Below are positions 9,054 through 16,910 of a stretch of DNA of 64,000 nt, one piece after another (positions within the stretch are counted from its first letter, which is position 1; the number at the start of each line of letters is the position of its first letter). This DNA is from Pseudobacteriovorax antillogorgiicola (GTDB lineage: Bacteria; Bdellovibrionota_B; Oligoflexia; Oligoflexales; Oligoflexaceae): the NCBI RefSeq assembly GCF_900177345.1, contig NZ_FWZT01000019.1:62001-126000 (forward strand). Reading direction: 5' to 3'. The notes under the pieces were generated by a model. That model did not search any database, was not told where the DNA came from, and was given only the letters and a program-made list of their open reading frames with translations. A program made the position numbers and the translations under genes.

Positions 9054-9648
9054 CCTGGGAGGGCTTATTCTAGGTACAGGTATCTGTCTCGGGCAAACGT
9101 CAGACCTCCCGTACTATATGCACAAGAGCTTTTCTCCAAGCTGGGAGGATAGGGGAGCACGGAGCCTTACATTTACCGGGCTACAAAATCAGTTAGGGCA
9201 ACAAATTTCGAGTAGAGATTGGCAGGGGAAAATTACAGTTCTCAACTTTTTCTTTACTGGTTGTCCTGGGCTTTGTGATTTGCTGATGAAGCAGATGGCC
9301 AAGTTGCGAAAGGAGCTGCCAGAAGAGGTTCGTTTGGTATCAATGAGTGTAGACCCAGAGACTGATCGACCGAAGGTCTTGCGTAGCTATCAAGAACGCT
9401 ATCCACGGAACTCCTACGAATGGCATTTGGTCACGGGGAAAAAGTCGGTGATCTATAATCTCGCTCGGGCCTATTTCTTTGCGGAAAACACCTTAAAAAG
9501 TGATGAGGCTATTCTCCACAATGAAATGTTCTATCTTTTGGATCACAAGCTCCGAATCCGTGGTATATATAATGGCACGCTTCCGCGATCTAGAAAGGAT
9601 ATTCAATCCGACGTGAGGAGTTTGTTATCTAGTAATAGAGCAAATTAA
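9013..9648 (+). CDS. SCO1/SenC family copper-binding thioredoxin-fold protein
   Basis: Proteins of this family deliver copper to the CuA site of cytochrome c oxidase or act as periplasmic thiol reductases. The CXXXC motif is present in FFFTGCPGLCDLL (Cys84 and Cys88 with the TTG start), and the conserved distal His is His169 in ILHNEMFYLLD. An N-terminal hydrophobic segment (VPSFSLGGLILGTGICLG) is an export signal or anchor. I place the start at TTG 9013, downstream of GGGCGGG. The reading frame is open further upstream inside the MORN gene, but that part has no protein-like character. A hairpin terminator follows at 9657-9703, closing the YHYH-MORN-SCO operon. Confidence 0.85.
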   Translation: MVFRILGNAVPSFSLGGLILGTGICLGQTSDLPYYMHKSFSPSWEDRGARSLTFTGLQNQLGQQISSRDWQGKITVLNFFFTGCPGLCDLLMKQMAKLRKELPEEVRLVSMSVDPETDRPKVLRSYQERYPRNSYEWHLVTGKKSVIYNLARAYFFAENTLKSDEAILHNEMFYLLDHKLRIRGIYNGTLPRSRKDIQSDVRSLLSSNRAN

Positions 9649-9656
9649 AAATTTGA

Positions 9657-9703
9657 GAACCTTCTATTGAAATAAGTGTCAAATAGAAGGCTTTGTTCTT
9701 TAA
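9657..9703 (+). terminator. Rho-independent terminator after the SCO gene
   Basis: Stem arms CCTTCTATT (9660-9668) and AATAGAAGG (9682-9690) are followed by the T-rich CTTTGTTCTTT. It closes the YHYH-MORN-SCO unit. Confidence 0.7.
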
Positions 9704-9870
9704 AGAACGGCTTAATACCCCTAAAAATACCTATCTTTTTCTCTCATACCGATTCTGACCCTAAAGTCAAAAATCTGTCGGTTTACTGGCTGGTCAATCC
9801 TTGTACTTTCGATGCGAAGAGACTATAGACTGGAACCCGCGGATTCGAACTTTTATATGAGGAGTAAACA

Positions 9871-10335
9871 ATGAAGTTCTTTTTAGCAGCAGCAGCGATG
9901 CTTTTTGCTACACAGTCTCAAGCTCGATACATCGGCCCACTACTTGTAAAGTCAAGTGACGCTGGCTACGTATTTTCTCCCGAACACTACAGCAGTGAAA
10001 CTTGCGAGTTCTACTTCGATAGAGTTGTTGTGAAAACTGTAGACGGCTATGATGCTAACGAAACCGTTCACAAGCTCGATAACTGGGGAGAAATTTCTCA
10101 GCTTATCACTAAGGCTGCTACGGAAGAAGTTGTTGAGAGTGAATTTGCTCTTTGTGATGCTCCTGGAACATTCGCAAATGCATACCAAATTCAGCCCAAC
10201 GATTCTGTTAAAGAATTAACGCTGTTTAGCTCTAGCGGATGCAAGCCGGCGTTGACTCGTATCGGGCCTGCTACGGAAAGGCTTCTTGAAATCGTTGCGG
10301 ACTACTGTCCTACAACTCACAGGTACGGCAACTAA
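9871..10335 (+). CDS. Small secreted protein of unknown function
   Basis: A 154-residue protein with a clear Sec signal peptide (MKFFLAAAAMLFATQSQA, then RYIGP). The mature part contains four Cys (ETCEFYF, ALCDAP, SGCKPA, DYCPTT), consistent with two disulphides in an extracytoplasmic protein. I recognise no family. Expression signals are good: AGGAG sits just upstream of ATG, and a strong terminator follows at 10345-10380, so it is monocistronic. The upstream 220 nt hold the previous terminator and presumably its own promoter. Confidence 0.75.
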   Translation: MKFFLAAAAMLFATQSQARYIGPLLVKSSDAGYVFSPEHYSSETCEFYFDRVVVKTVDGYDANETVHKLDNWGEISQLITKAATEEVVESEFALCDAPGTFANAYQIQPNDSVKELTLFSSSGCKPALTRIGPATERLLEIVADYCPTTHRYGN

Positions 10336-10344
10336 GTGACGAAA

Positions 10345-10380
10345 GAGTTGGGTTTGTCCCAACTCCGCTTTGCTTTTTTT
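10345..10380 (+). terminator. Rho-independent terminator of the small secreted protein gene
   Basis: The hairpin arms are GAGTTGGG and CCCAACTC with a short TTTGT loop, followed by CGCTTTGCTTTTTTT. Its T-run abuts the stop codon of the minus-strand remnant at 10379. Confidence 0.8.
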
Positions 10381-10540
10381 AAAGTGTTGAAGATCGCCAG
10401 ATGCCTTTTAGCTTGTAACCTGTTGAGTTTTCTCCAGTGTATCTTCCAGAAAATGACGTTTCAGACTGATAATCCACTTCCATCCAGCCTTCAAAATCAC
10501 TACTTGATATAGCCTGTGCTTTTGGCCAAAGCTGGCCGGC
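10379..10540 (-). pseudogene. C-terminal remnant of a paralogue of the neighbouring secreted protein
   Basis: This 53-codon frame has no start (an in-frame TAA lies just upstream at 10541-10543). It reads LWPKAQAISSSDFEGWMEVD, then YQSETSFSGRYTG, GYKLKGIWRSSTL and a stop. It aligns with the last 40 residues of the secreted protein encoded immediately upstream on the same strand (GWLDFTFKNDFQEFSGFYGD ... KRIGVWNSL): the same GW(L/M), the S-GF/RY.G block and the terminal (G)(I/V)W..S.L. The best explanation is a tandem duplication of which only the 3' end survives. Confidence 0.65.
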
Positions 10541-10610
10541 TTATGGCAATAGCTTTGGAGCCGGTATCACCGGCTTCTTGCAGTAGCTCTGGGATTGCTA
10601 GCACAAAGGA

Positions 10611-11483
10611 CTAGAGGCTATTCCAAACTCCGATTCTCTTTGTTTCAACACCGGGACCCGCAGGTCCATCGCCGTAGAAACCAGAGAATTCTTGGAAGTC
10701 GTTTTTGAATGTAAAATCCAGCCAGCCCGATGAGCCGCCTAAATTCCAGTAGGCCGTCACCCGATTGCGATTCCACGTGAGCTTGCTAAGGCGGCCGTAG
10801 TTAGAATCTCCGGGAGCACAGTCATTGTAACGCTTATCCTGGCTGTTGTTGCCATTCCAGCAGAAATAACTCGGCTGGTTCTGTTTACTACAGTCCTTTG
10901 TATCGGTGCACTTTGTCACAGTCACCAACGTAGGGTAGAAATTACCGTTGCGCTCAAAGAATGCTCGAAAGCTGCGCTTTGGCTTGGTATTAAATTTAGG
11001 ATCTTTCGCGCCAATAAAGCCAATAGGCTCATTGCCAATAGCCTGGCGAAAATCTTGGGCAACTAACATCGCCTGGCTGCGCGTTTGGGGATCGAAGTAG
11101 AGACGATCCACCTCGTCTTTCACTTTTCTAGGATCGATATTTAAATTACGGTGTTTGACGACACAAGAGGGCTTGTCCAGTGACCCCATACAAGTTGCTG
11201 AAGCAGCTGGCGTATTGGGTGTGCTATTTTTCGTAGACAAAGCAATCTGGCCGTTAGGCAAGACTTCATCAAGCTCAAGAACGAAGCTCTGCTTATTGCC
11301 CGTGAGTGCAGTTGGTAAGGAATACTGAAGAGTGCCCGTATCTTTACTAGCGGCAAAGTCTTCCAAAATAAAGCGAGCTAAAGGCTCTTTATCTTGACTG
11401 GTAGGGCTGTAATAATCAGCTCCCAAGCTGAACGTGCTGCTTAAGGCAGTGGCGATAGCCAGACTTTTGTTAAAGATGTTCAT
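10611..11483 (-). CDS. Secreted protein of unknown function, in operon with a TPR regulator
   Basis: A 290-residue exported protein with a Sec signal (MNIFNKSLAIATALSSTFSLG, then ADYYSP). The mature part has paired Cys (ATCMG/PSCVV, VTKCTDTKDCSK, YFCWNG, NDCAPGD) and an aromatic/Gly-rich C-terminal sheet (TAYWNLGGSSGWLDFTF). I do not recognise a family. The gene begins only 22 nt after the stop codon of the TPR/winged-helix regulator, so the regulator and this protein are one operon. A degraded copy of its C-terminus lies just downstream. A hairpin (AGCCGG/CCGGCT, 10559-10575) lies past the stop, without a clear T-run. Confidence 0.75.
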   Translation of the reverse strand: MNIFNKSLAIATALSSTFSLGADYYSPTSQDKEPLARFILEDFAASKDTGTLQYSLPTALTGNKQSFVLELDEVLPNGQIALSTKNSTPNTPAASATCMGSLDKPSCVVKHRNLNIDPRKVKDEVDRLYFDPQTRSQAMLVAQDFRQAIGNEPIGFIGAKDPKFNTKPKRSFRAFFERNGNFYPTLVTVTKCTDTKDCSKQNQPSYFCWNGNNSQDKRYNDCAPGDSNYGRLSKLTWNRNRVTAYWNLGGSSGWLDFTFKNDFQEFSGFYGDGPAGPGVETKRIGVWNSL

Positions 11484-11505
11484 CGTTACGCTTCCTTTTT
11501 TATTG

Positions 11506-13329
11506 TTACGGGGCAGATTGCTCCGCCGTTGCTTTCATATATCGCGTATTGCGACCACGACCGATACGCTGCACCAAGCCTTGGCTTGAAAGAGATGACA
11601 AATCCCGAGACAGAGTCACCTTCGACACGGATTCAAACATGTCCAAACATGTTTTCAAGTCGATAGAGTCATTCCGGCCCAGATAACGCATAATTTTAAG
11701 CTGACGATGGTTGATAGAATCGGAGATCGCCACATCGTCTTGGCTATCGTCTGCCTCTTGTTGCACCTCCTCGATGGCGTTCACATGAACGCGAAGTTGC
11801 ACTCCTGAAGCCAGATCATAGCCGCTAGCCGTAGTTACGAGCCATTCTTGATAATCACCCAATGCCTGGCGAATTCTAGTCATCAGACTGTAGATCAAAT
11901 GATCATGACGCATGGGATGATAGGTATAACCCCAAATGGTTTCGATCAGTTCCCGTTTACTCGAACGGCCGTTAGCAATCAAGCGCAAAACCTCAAGCAT
12001 GTTGCCTGAAAACGTTTGTGGAAACCAACGAACCTCTCCGGAATCGTAGATCATCACGCTGGAAGGCTGCAAATTAAGAATCATGAGCTTTTTAGTCCGG
12101 GGCAGATCCAGCACGTCAGCAATCAGGCTAAAGAGTTCGCTAGTGATGATGGCTTCAACCTTTTCTCCGAAAGTCAGATCCCCAGTAAGAATGTCGTCAA
12201 TTCGATCCCCTAGCAAGTCATTACCGCGACGGGCTTGGTCTGAGCCTGATTTTTTGCCTCGATTCAGAATCCTTGTGCTCCAGCCCGAGCCAGTTTTTTC
12301 TGTAAGCACTTGGATACGAGTGAGAAGTTGGGCTGCTCCTTCCTCATCTTGTTTCGCAAGGCAGGCTTTCGCATGAAGGCCCAGCGAGGCTAGCAAGTAG
12401 CTAAGATCGATCGTCTCGTCTATAATCGCCCGTCCCTGCATCAGCCTTTCGATACAGCGATCGTAGTTGCCCTGCAGAAAAAGATTTTGAGCCTGCCTTT
12501 GATAGAGCAGGGCCTCATGACGCCGATGGCCCGTTTTCAGAGTGATCTGGCTTAGCTCTTGGAGCGCCTTCTCTGATTCCTTGAGGCGCCCTTGCAAGCT
12601 ATACTGCCGCGCTAGTTCCGTGAGCAAGAAGCTCACGCTGTGGGTGTTATTTTTAAGCTTGGTTTCTTTGACAAGCTCCTTGAGCGAATGCATCCCCTCA
12701 TCACGATAGACGCCATACTGAGCCTGATAACCATTGATAGCCAAGTAGCATATGGAAGCGTTGGCGCAATCTCCCAATTTTTTAAAGTAGTCGTGGGCAC
12801 GCTCCAGTTCCGCTAAGCCCTTACTCACTTCACCAACCGCAACGTGAGCGTGGCCAAGAAGATCCAGAGCCAGCGTGCGGCCATAAAAAAACTGGGCGCT
12901 CAGAGCAGCCAGATAAGCTTGCTTAGCCAGATCTCGCGCCTCTTGGAAGCTGTGTGTGAACCAGCGGTGCACAGCAAGCCCCTGATAAATATAGAACTGA
13001 GCCAAATAGCTGGCATCGTCAAGGTGATCGTGATTTTCTTGGAACAGGCCATGGCCCTGGTTGTAGTCTGATTGACGGATGTAGCCAAGGCCCATGAAGA
13101 ACCGGCAGGCGATCTGCTCGTCGCGGCTTAGATTGCTAGCATGCAGCTGATATAGGGCAACAGCTTCGTCAATCCGCCCCAAATAAGCCAGTGACGACGT
13201 CACTTCTGTTGTATCCTCTGCTGGCCAAGAGTAATCGGGATTTTCCACAGTAGCCTGCAAAATGCTCTGGTGCTGCCCCCTAGCAAATAGATCTCTCAAA
13301 CTGTCGGATGCTTCCTGCGTCGATTGCAA
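11506..13329 (-). CDS. TPR-containing transcriptional regulator with winged-helix and C-terminal HTH
   Basis: A 607-residue cytoplasmic regulator. Residues from about 30 to 360 are tetratricopeptide-like helical pairs (for example GLGYIRQSDYNQGHGLFQEN, LLGHAHVAVGEVSKGLAELE). An OmpR/SARP-style winged-helix region follows (RELIETIWGYTYHPMRHDHL, SLMTRIRQALGD, VTTASGYDL). A second HTH at the C-terminus resembles a DeoR/ArsR-type wing (QLKIMRYLGRN, VTLSRDLSSLSSQGLVQRIG). The start is TTG 13329, with AGGAAGG about 9 nt upstream. It probably controls its own operon including the secreted protein at 10611-11483 (inference from position). A degenerate repeat at 13408-13486, also found upstream of the CAP remnant, lies in its upstream region. 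Confidence 0.82.
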   Translation of the reverse strand: MQSTQEASDSLRDLFARGQHQSILQATVENPDYSWPAEDTTEVTSSLAYLGRIDEAVALYQLHASNLSRDEQIACRFFMGLGYIRQSDYNQGHGLFQENHDHLDDASYLAQFYIYQGLAVHRWFTHSFQEARDLAKQAYLAALSAQFFYGRTLALDLLGHAHVAVGEVSKGLAELERAHDYFKKLGDCANASICYLAINGYQAQYGVYRDEGMHSLKELVKETKLKNNTHSVSFLLTELARQYSLQGRLKESEKALQELSQITLKTGHRRHEALLYQRQAQNLFLQGNYDRCIERLMQGRAIIDETIDLSYLLASLGLHAKACLAKQDEEGAAQLLTRIQVLTEKTGSGWSTRILNRGKKSGSDQARRGNDLLGDRIDDILTGDLTFGEKVEAIITSELFSLIADVLDLPRTKKLMILNLQPSSVMIYDSGEVRWFPQTFSGNMLEVLRLIANGRSSKRELIETIWGYTYHPMRHDHLIYSLMTRIRQALGDYQEWLVTTASGYDLASGVQLRVHVNAIEEVQQEADDSQDDVAISDSINHRQLKIMRYLGRNDSIDLKTCLDMFESVSKVTLSRDLSSLSSQGLVQRIGRGRNTRYMKATAEQSAP

Positions 13330-13407
13330 TGTCTCTTACCTTCCTGAACTGTAGACAGACTTTGAGGGGCTCATTCAATACCCCATACAGCCATAATAGA
13401 CAAGCTG

Positions 13408-13486
13408 GGAGCTTTGGAGAACGGATATTGTATCGAAGCTTTTGATGCGAATTGATGTGAAATGATTCCCCCTACGCTCGTACAAA
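13408..13486. repeat. Degenerate direct repeat, copy A, upstream of the regulator
   Basis: Shares three blocks in the same order with copy B: GGAGCTTTGGA, GATGCGAATTGATG and CGTACAA. Spacing is nearly equal (36 and 35 nt here, 34 and 33 in copy B). It lies about 80 nt upstream of the regulator start, in its promoter region, so a common binding site is possible. Confidence 0.5.
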
Positions 13487-13623
13487 GGGGGTAAAATACA
13501 GGAATCAATCAGCAAAGTGGAGGTGCTATAAGGGCATGCTCCTATGGATGGAATGTGTCCATTTTGGCTTATATAAAAATGGTGTCTCGACATGTTCGTG
13601 CCGTTGTCAGGTGACAAAGCAGA

Positions 13624-13836
13624 TCAGAATGAGAATAGCTGCGTCGCATAGTGGGCTCCACCATCGGAAACCACACCAGCCCCGACCAGGCTATACTCAC
13701 CGAGCATGTTGCGCCGATGAGTCAAAATTGCGTCATGGTTACCCTTAAGGAACAGCTCAGTGAAATCTTCTGGTGTCATGGTTGCCTTCAAAATAAATCC
13801 AGACTCATTACCTAAAATCAGGCAGTTAAATATGTT
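13624..13836 (-). pseudogene. CAP/SCP-domain remnant
   Basis: The minus strand reads MTPEDFTELFLKGNHDAILT, then HRRNMLGEYSLVGAGVVSDG and GAHYATQLFSF before TGA. The HR.NML......VG.GV..DGG..Y.TQ.F pattern is the C-terminal half of a CAP (SCP/PR-1) extracellular domain. The upstream half, with the other conserved His/Glu residues, is absent, and the frame is closed by TGA at 13837-13839. Read from ATG 13779 it could still make 51 residues, but it is most likely a truncated gene. Neither signal peptide nor a strong ribosome-binding site is seen. Confidence 0.55.
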
Positions 13837-13894
13837 TCAGTGCCCATCACTTAGGGTGAAACTCTGCCAATTTCCACAGGGTAAGTAAGAAGTA

Positions 13895-13970
13895 GGAGCT
13901 TTGGAAGTGTAATGACATGGGGTTATCCGATGCGAATTGATGCAATTCTGAGTTCGTAGTCCGTACAAGA
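13895..13970. repeat. Degenerate direct repeat, copy B, upstream of the CAP remnant
   Basis: Matches copy A at 13408-13486 in three ordered blocks (GGAGCTTTGGA, GATGCGAATTGATG, CGTACAA). It lies upstream of the minus-strand CAP remnant, so both copies sit in upstream regions of minus-strand genes. Confidence 0.5.
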
Positions 13971-14108
13971 CCCAAGTATGCAGAAGCTTAGTTTTCAACT
14001 TTGGCTCACAATGTCAGGTTGCAGGGCGATCTCGTGCATGAGTATACGATACGATCGAAGACCGAACCCACGAAGAGTTCGGTAAGGTCTTACCTGTTAT
14101 GTGCGCAC

Positions 14109-14870
14109 TTACGAATTATCCGCAATCCAATCTAAGTGAAATGGAACACTGGTGTAAACACCGCTGCCTTGATCGCATTGTCCGGGGCCATAACTTGTGA
14201 CGCCTATTAATCGAACGGAATTGCCGTTGCTAATGTACATCGGGCCGCCACTGTCGCCGCGACAAGAGCTGTTTGTGCCATTGTTTGGGGTATCAAAGGT
14301 AATGAGGTCGCCCGTGATGTCACTGATGCTTGTTTGAGTCTGACGTAAGCGGTTGCCATCGTTTTGGATTGGTGACTTGAAGATCCACCAGCCGCTGTAA
14401 CCGAGCAATCCATAGCCAGCTAGGGTTACAGTGTCACCTTCCTGATATTCATTGGCCGTGGCAATCGCCACAGGTTCCATGAAACTAGGTGCATCCTCAT
14501 CGAGTAAGATCATTCCGATGTCACTACCCACTTGGACGCGACCAATCGATCCTGCATCAAAGTCTGGGTGAGCGACTGTTTGGCCTGTGATTTCATCCAC
14601 TGGGGTGCCGTCTACACCAAGGCCGAAGCTGACGGTTGCACGGCTTGTGCCTTCTACACAGTGAGCAGCTGTTAAAACTAGATCTTCATCGACTAGAACG
14701 CCAGTGCAGTAAGGGCGCCCACTTTGTGTAAGAGCTACAGTATGCAGTGCAACTGCAGTTCCTGACTCCGTGATCGAACCATTGACGATTTTTGACGAAG
14801 ATTTTTGTTCTTCCACCTGACCGCATCCAACGAGAGCAAGCGCTCCCAAAAACATCCAATGTTTCTTCAA
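14109..14870 (-). CDS. Trypsin-like serine protease lipoprotein (S1 family)
   Basis: A 253-residue chymotrypsin-fold protease exported as a lipoprotein (lipobox ALVGC, Cys16). KIVNG near residues 27-31 looks like the zymogen activation site. The triad is complete: His70 in LTAAHC, Asp117 in GSDIGMILL, and Ser207 in CRGDSGGP. Paired Cys around the His and Ser suggest the normal S1 disulphides. An Asp at the S1 pocket position is not clear from reading alone, so trypsin-type specificity is likely but unproven. The gene stands alone, with ATG 14870 preceded by an AAGGAAAGAAAT-like purine stretch. Confidence 0.9.
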   Translation of the reverse strand: MKKHWMFLGALALVGCGQVEEQKSSSKIVNGSITESGTAVALHTVALTQSGRPYCTGVLVDEDLVLTAAHCVEGTSRATVSFGLGVDGTPVDEITGQTVAHPDFDAGSIGRVQVGSDIGMILLDEDAPSFMEPVAIATANEYQEGDTVTLAGYGLLGYSGWWIFKSPIQNDGNRLRQTQTSISDITGDLITFDTPNNGTNSSCRGDSGGPMYISNGNSVRLIGVTSYGPGQCDQGSGVYTSVPFHLDWIADNS

Positions 14871-15489
14871 AATTTCTTTCCTCCGTTTAGAACTCTTGAC
14901 TGTCTGGCCAGTTGATCAATAAATCAGTGAATCGTCAATTTATATATTTTATAAAATAGTGAAATATTCGGCGTGACAAAGAGTAAGTATGAAGATGATT
15001 TTATATGAATAAATATTGTAATGAATGTGTTTAAAATCTTGGTCGTTATTAGTCCAATCGGCACAGTGATCGCAAATTGCTAGGTGAGGTCGCCGTTTCG
15101 AGGGAACATAGTTGGTCTGACAGGTAAAGACAACCAGGAGTGAGGAAGTTGCTTATCGGGAATAGGTTGACCACGAGCGACAATGTATTGTGTTTATCAA
15201 GGCAAATCAGATGATGGTCTTTAAAATGTCAACAGCACCTGGTTTTCGATTTAGTAAAGATGAATACAAAGCTGCGAGAATAGAAAAAGTTTTGCTGTAG
15301 TACGAGCGCTCGATAGAATTTAATCTACCTAGACTGCGTTTAAGATATCTCTGATTTACTTGCCACTAGATGTGAAGCTCCCGTCACATACTTAAAAAAA
15401 CTAAATTTACATTCGCTGTGAAAAAGCTCAGTTGAGAGACCAGAAAAAGCGAAGAATCAAATCCTAATCAGTTCATCGAGGAGTTTCAT
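14871..15489. other. Divergent spacer
   Basis: About 620 nt between the protease (minus) and the VCBS protein (plus). It is AT-rich near the protease and probably holds both promoters. A short open frame near 15170-15300 (MSTAPGFRFSKDEYKAARIE) is the only coding-like patch; it has no clear start signals and I do not call it. Confidence 0.4.
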
Positions 15490-16752
15490 ATGAAAAGACC
15501 TATAGGTGCTCTATTGCTGAATCTCGCAATAGCAACAAGTATTCATGGACAAACCCACAGCAATTTCGAAAAGATCGTGATTGATGAATCGCCGGACAAG
15601 CCCGCATTTATCAGTCTTCATGATTTAGATAGCGATGGTAGCAAAGAAATCATTGTCTCAATGTTTGGTAATTCACCTGCTGGCTCTGGATCGATCTATA
15701 TTTATAGTCGAGACCCCGAAAATTCTGAAGCATGGGTCAAACGTAAACTAGAAGGTTCGGATACCCGCTTTCCAAATAGTGTAACCGTAGCTGATGTAAA
15801 TAGCGACGGTAGGCTAGATATCATTGCACCTGGCGGTTTCCTGGCCTGCACGTTTCCATTTGGAAATTGTGGGAGCATGCAATGGTTTGAACAAAAGCAA
15901 GATGGGAATTTCGTCAAACACGGTCTCCTAAGTGGCAAGAAACGTTTCTATCACCATGTGGAATACGTTGATTTTAATGGCGATGGCTTGAAAGACCTTG
16001 TCGCAGTGGGTGAGGAAAAGAGTGCCTTTGGTGATGGCAGCTCGGAGGTTCACCTCTTTCCTGGTGTTGATTCTAATGATCGATTTGGGAGTCAGTACTC
16101 GGTTATTGCAAAGGGGCTAGGCAGCTATCCCAGTGTACGGGACCTCGATCAGGATGGTGACTGGGAAATTTTTAGCTCCGAGTACTTTGGTAGTTCAGGC
16201 TCATTTGCTTGGCTCGATCAAGGTACTGACGGGCAGTGGAATCGCTACTATATTGACAACTCGGTTGGCAAAACCATTCAGCTAAAGTTTTATGATAATC
16301 TGTTGGGCGAAGGCAAAAAGTGGGCGATTGGTGCCAATCACACCAACACCCAGGATGATCGTCGGGCTCCAGAATCCGCCGTTTACCTATATGAGCTTCC
16401 AGATTTTAGTAGTGACTCTTTCAATCCCAACCAGTCTTGGAGCAAGACGAAAATCTCTGAAGGAATTGTTAGTAGAAAATCGCCGTTTGGTGGACCACAA
16501 GGAGCCCCTGGTGTATTTGATATCGGCGATGTTGATGGTGATGGGGATGCTGATATTATCGTGAGTGGTGATGGCGATCCAAGACTGTTTTGGCTAAAGC
16601 AAACCAATGGTAGGTTCAGTACCGAAGTTTTGGATACTGAGATTCCTCAGGGTGGTGTGGCAGTTGGTGATCTTGATCGTGATGGCTCGCCAGAAATCGT
16701 CGCCTCCAGTTACGAAAATAACAAACTCTATCTCTATCGTTTCAAAAAATAG
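15490..16752 (+). CDS. Secreted FG-GAP/VCBS repeat protein
   Basis: A 420-residue exported protein with a signal peptide (MKRPIGALLLNLAIATSIHG, then QTHS). Six calcium-binding repeat cores of the DxDxDG type are visible: DLDSDGSKEI, DVNSDGRLDI, DFNGDGLKDL, DLDQDGDWEI, DVDGDGDADI and DLDRDGSPEI. They are spaced as in a seven-bladed beta-propeller of the FG-GAP/VCBS type, each followed by hydrophobic strands. The family works in adhesion or as a scaffold in extracellular enzymes; no catalytic residues are recognised here. GAGGAG lies just before ATG 15490. A terminator at 16776-16804 follows. Confidence 0.88.
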   Translation: MKRPIGALLLNLAIATSIHGQTHSNFEKIVIDESPDKPAFISLHDLDSDGSKEIIVSMFGNSPAGSGSIYIYSRDPENSEAWVKRKLEGSDTRFPNSVTVADVNSDGRLDIIAPGGFLACTFPFGNCGSMQWFEQKQDGNFVKHGLLSGKKRFYHHVEYVDFNGDGLKDLVAVGEEKSAFGDGSSEVHLFPGVDSNDRFGSQYSVIAKGLGSYPSVRDLDQDGDWEIFSSEYFGSSGSFAWLDQGTDGQWNRYYIDNSVGKTIQLKFYDNLLGEGKKWAIGANHTNTQDDRRAPESAVYLYELPDFSSDSFNPNQSWSKTKISEGIVSRKSPFGGPQGAPGVFDIGDVDGDGDADIIVSGDGDPRLFWLKQTNGRFSTEVLDTEIPQGGVAVGDLDRDGSPEIVASSYENNKLYLYRFKK

Positions 16753-16775
16753 TATTTAGGTTCGCCTCACTAAAG

Positions 16776-16804
16776 AACGGTTCTCGCTTCTGAAGAACCG
16801 TTTT
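16776..16804 (+). terminator. Rho-independent terminator after the VCBS gene
   Basis: Perfect 9-bp arms AACGGTTCT and AGAACCGTT, ending in TTTT. Confidence 0.75.
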
Positions 16805-16910
16805 CGACGCTATAGCTCTTATTGAAAAGCTCTGATATGGTTTCCTCAACTTAAATCCAATTTTTGTTTTTCCAACTTATTCTATGGTTGAATTGTTGAA
16901 AGGAAGCCCT

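Larger units (their letters stand above)
13330..14108. other. Long spacer with a CAP remnant and two related repeats
   Basis: About 780 nt between the regulator and the trypsin-like gene. It contains the two degenerate repeats (13408-13486 and 13895-13970) and the CAP-domain remnant (13624-13836). Otherwise I see no gene. Confidence 0.5.
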
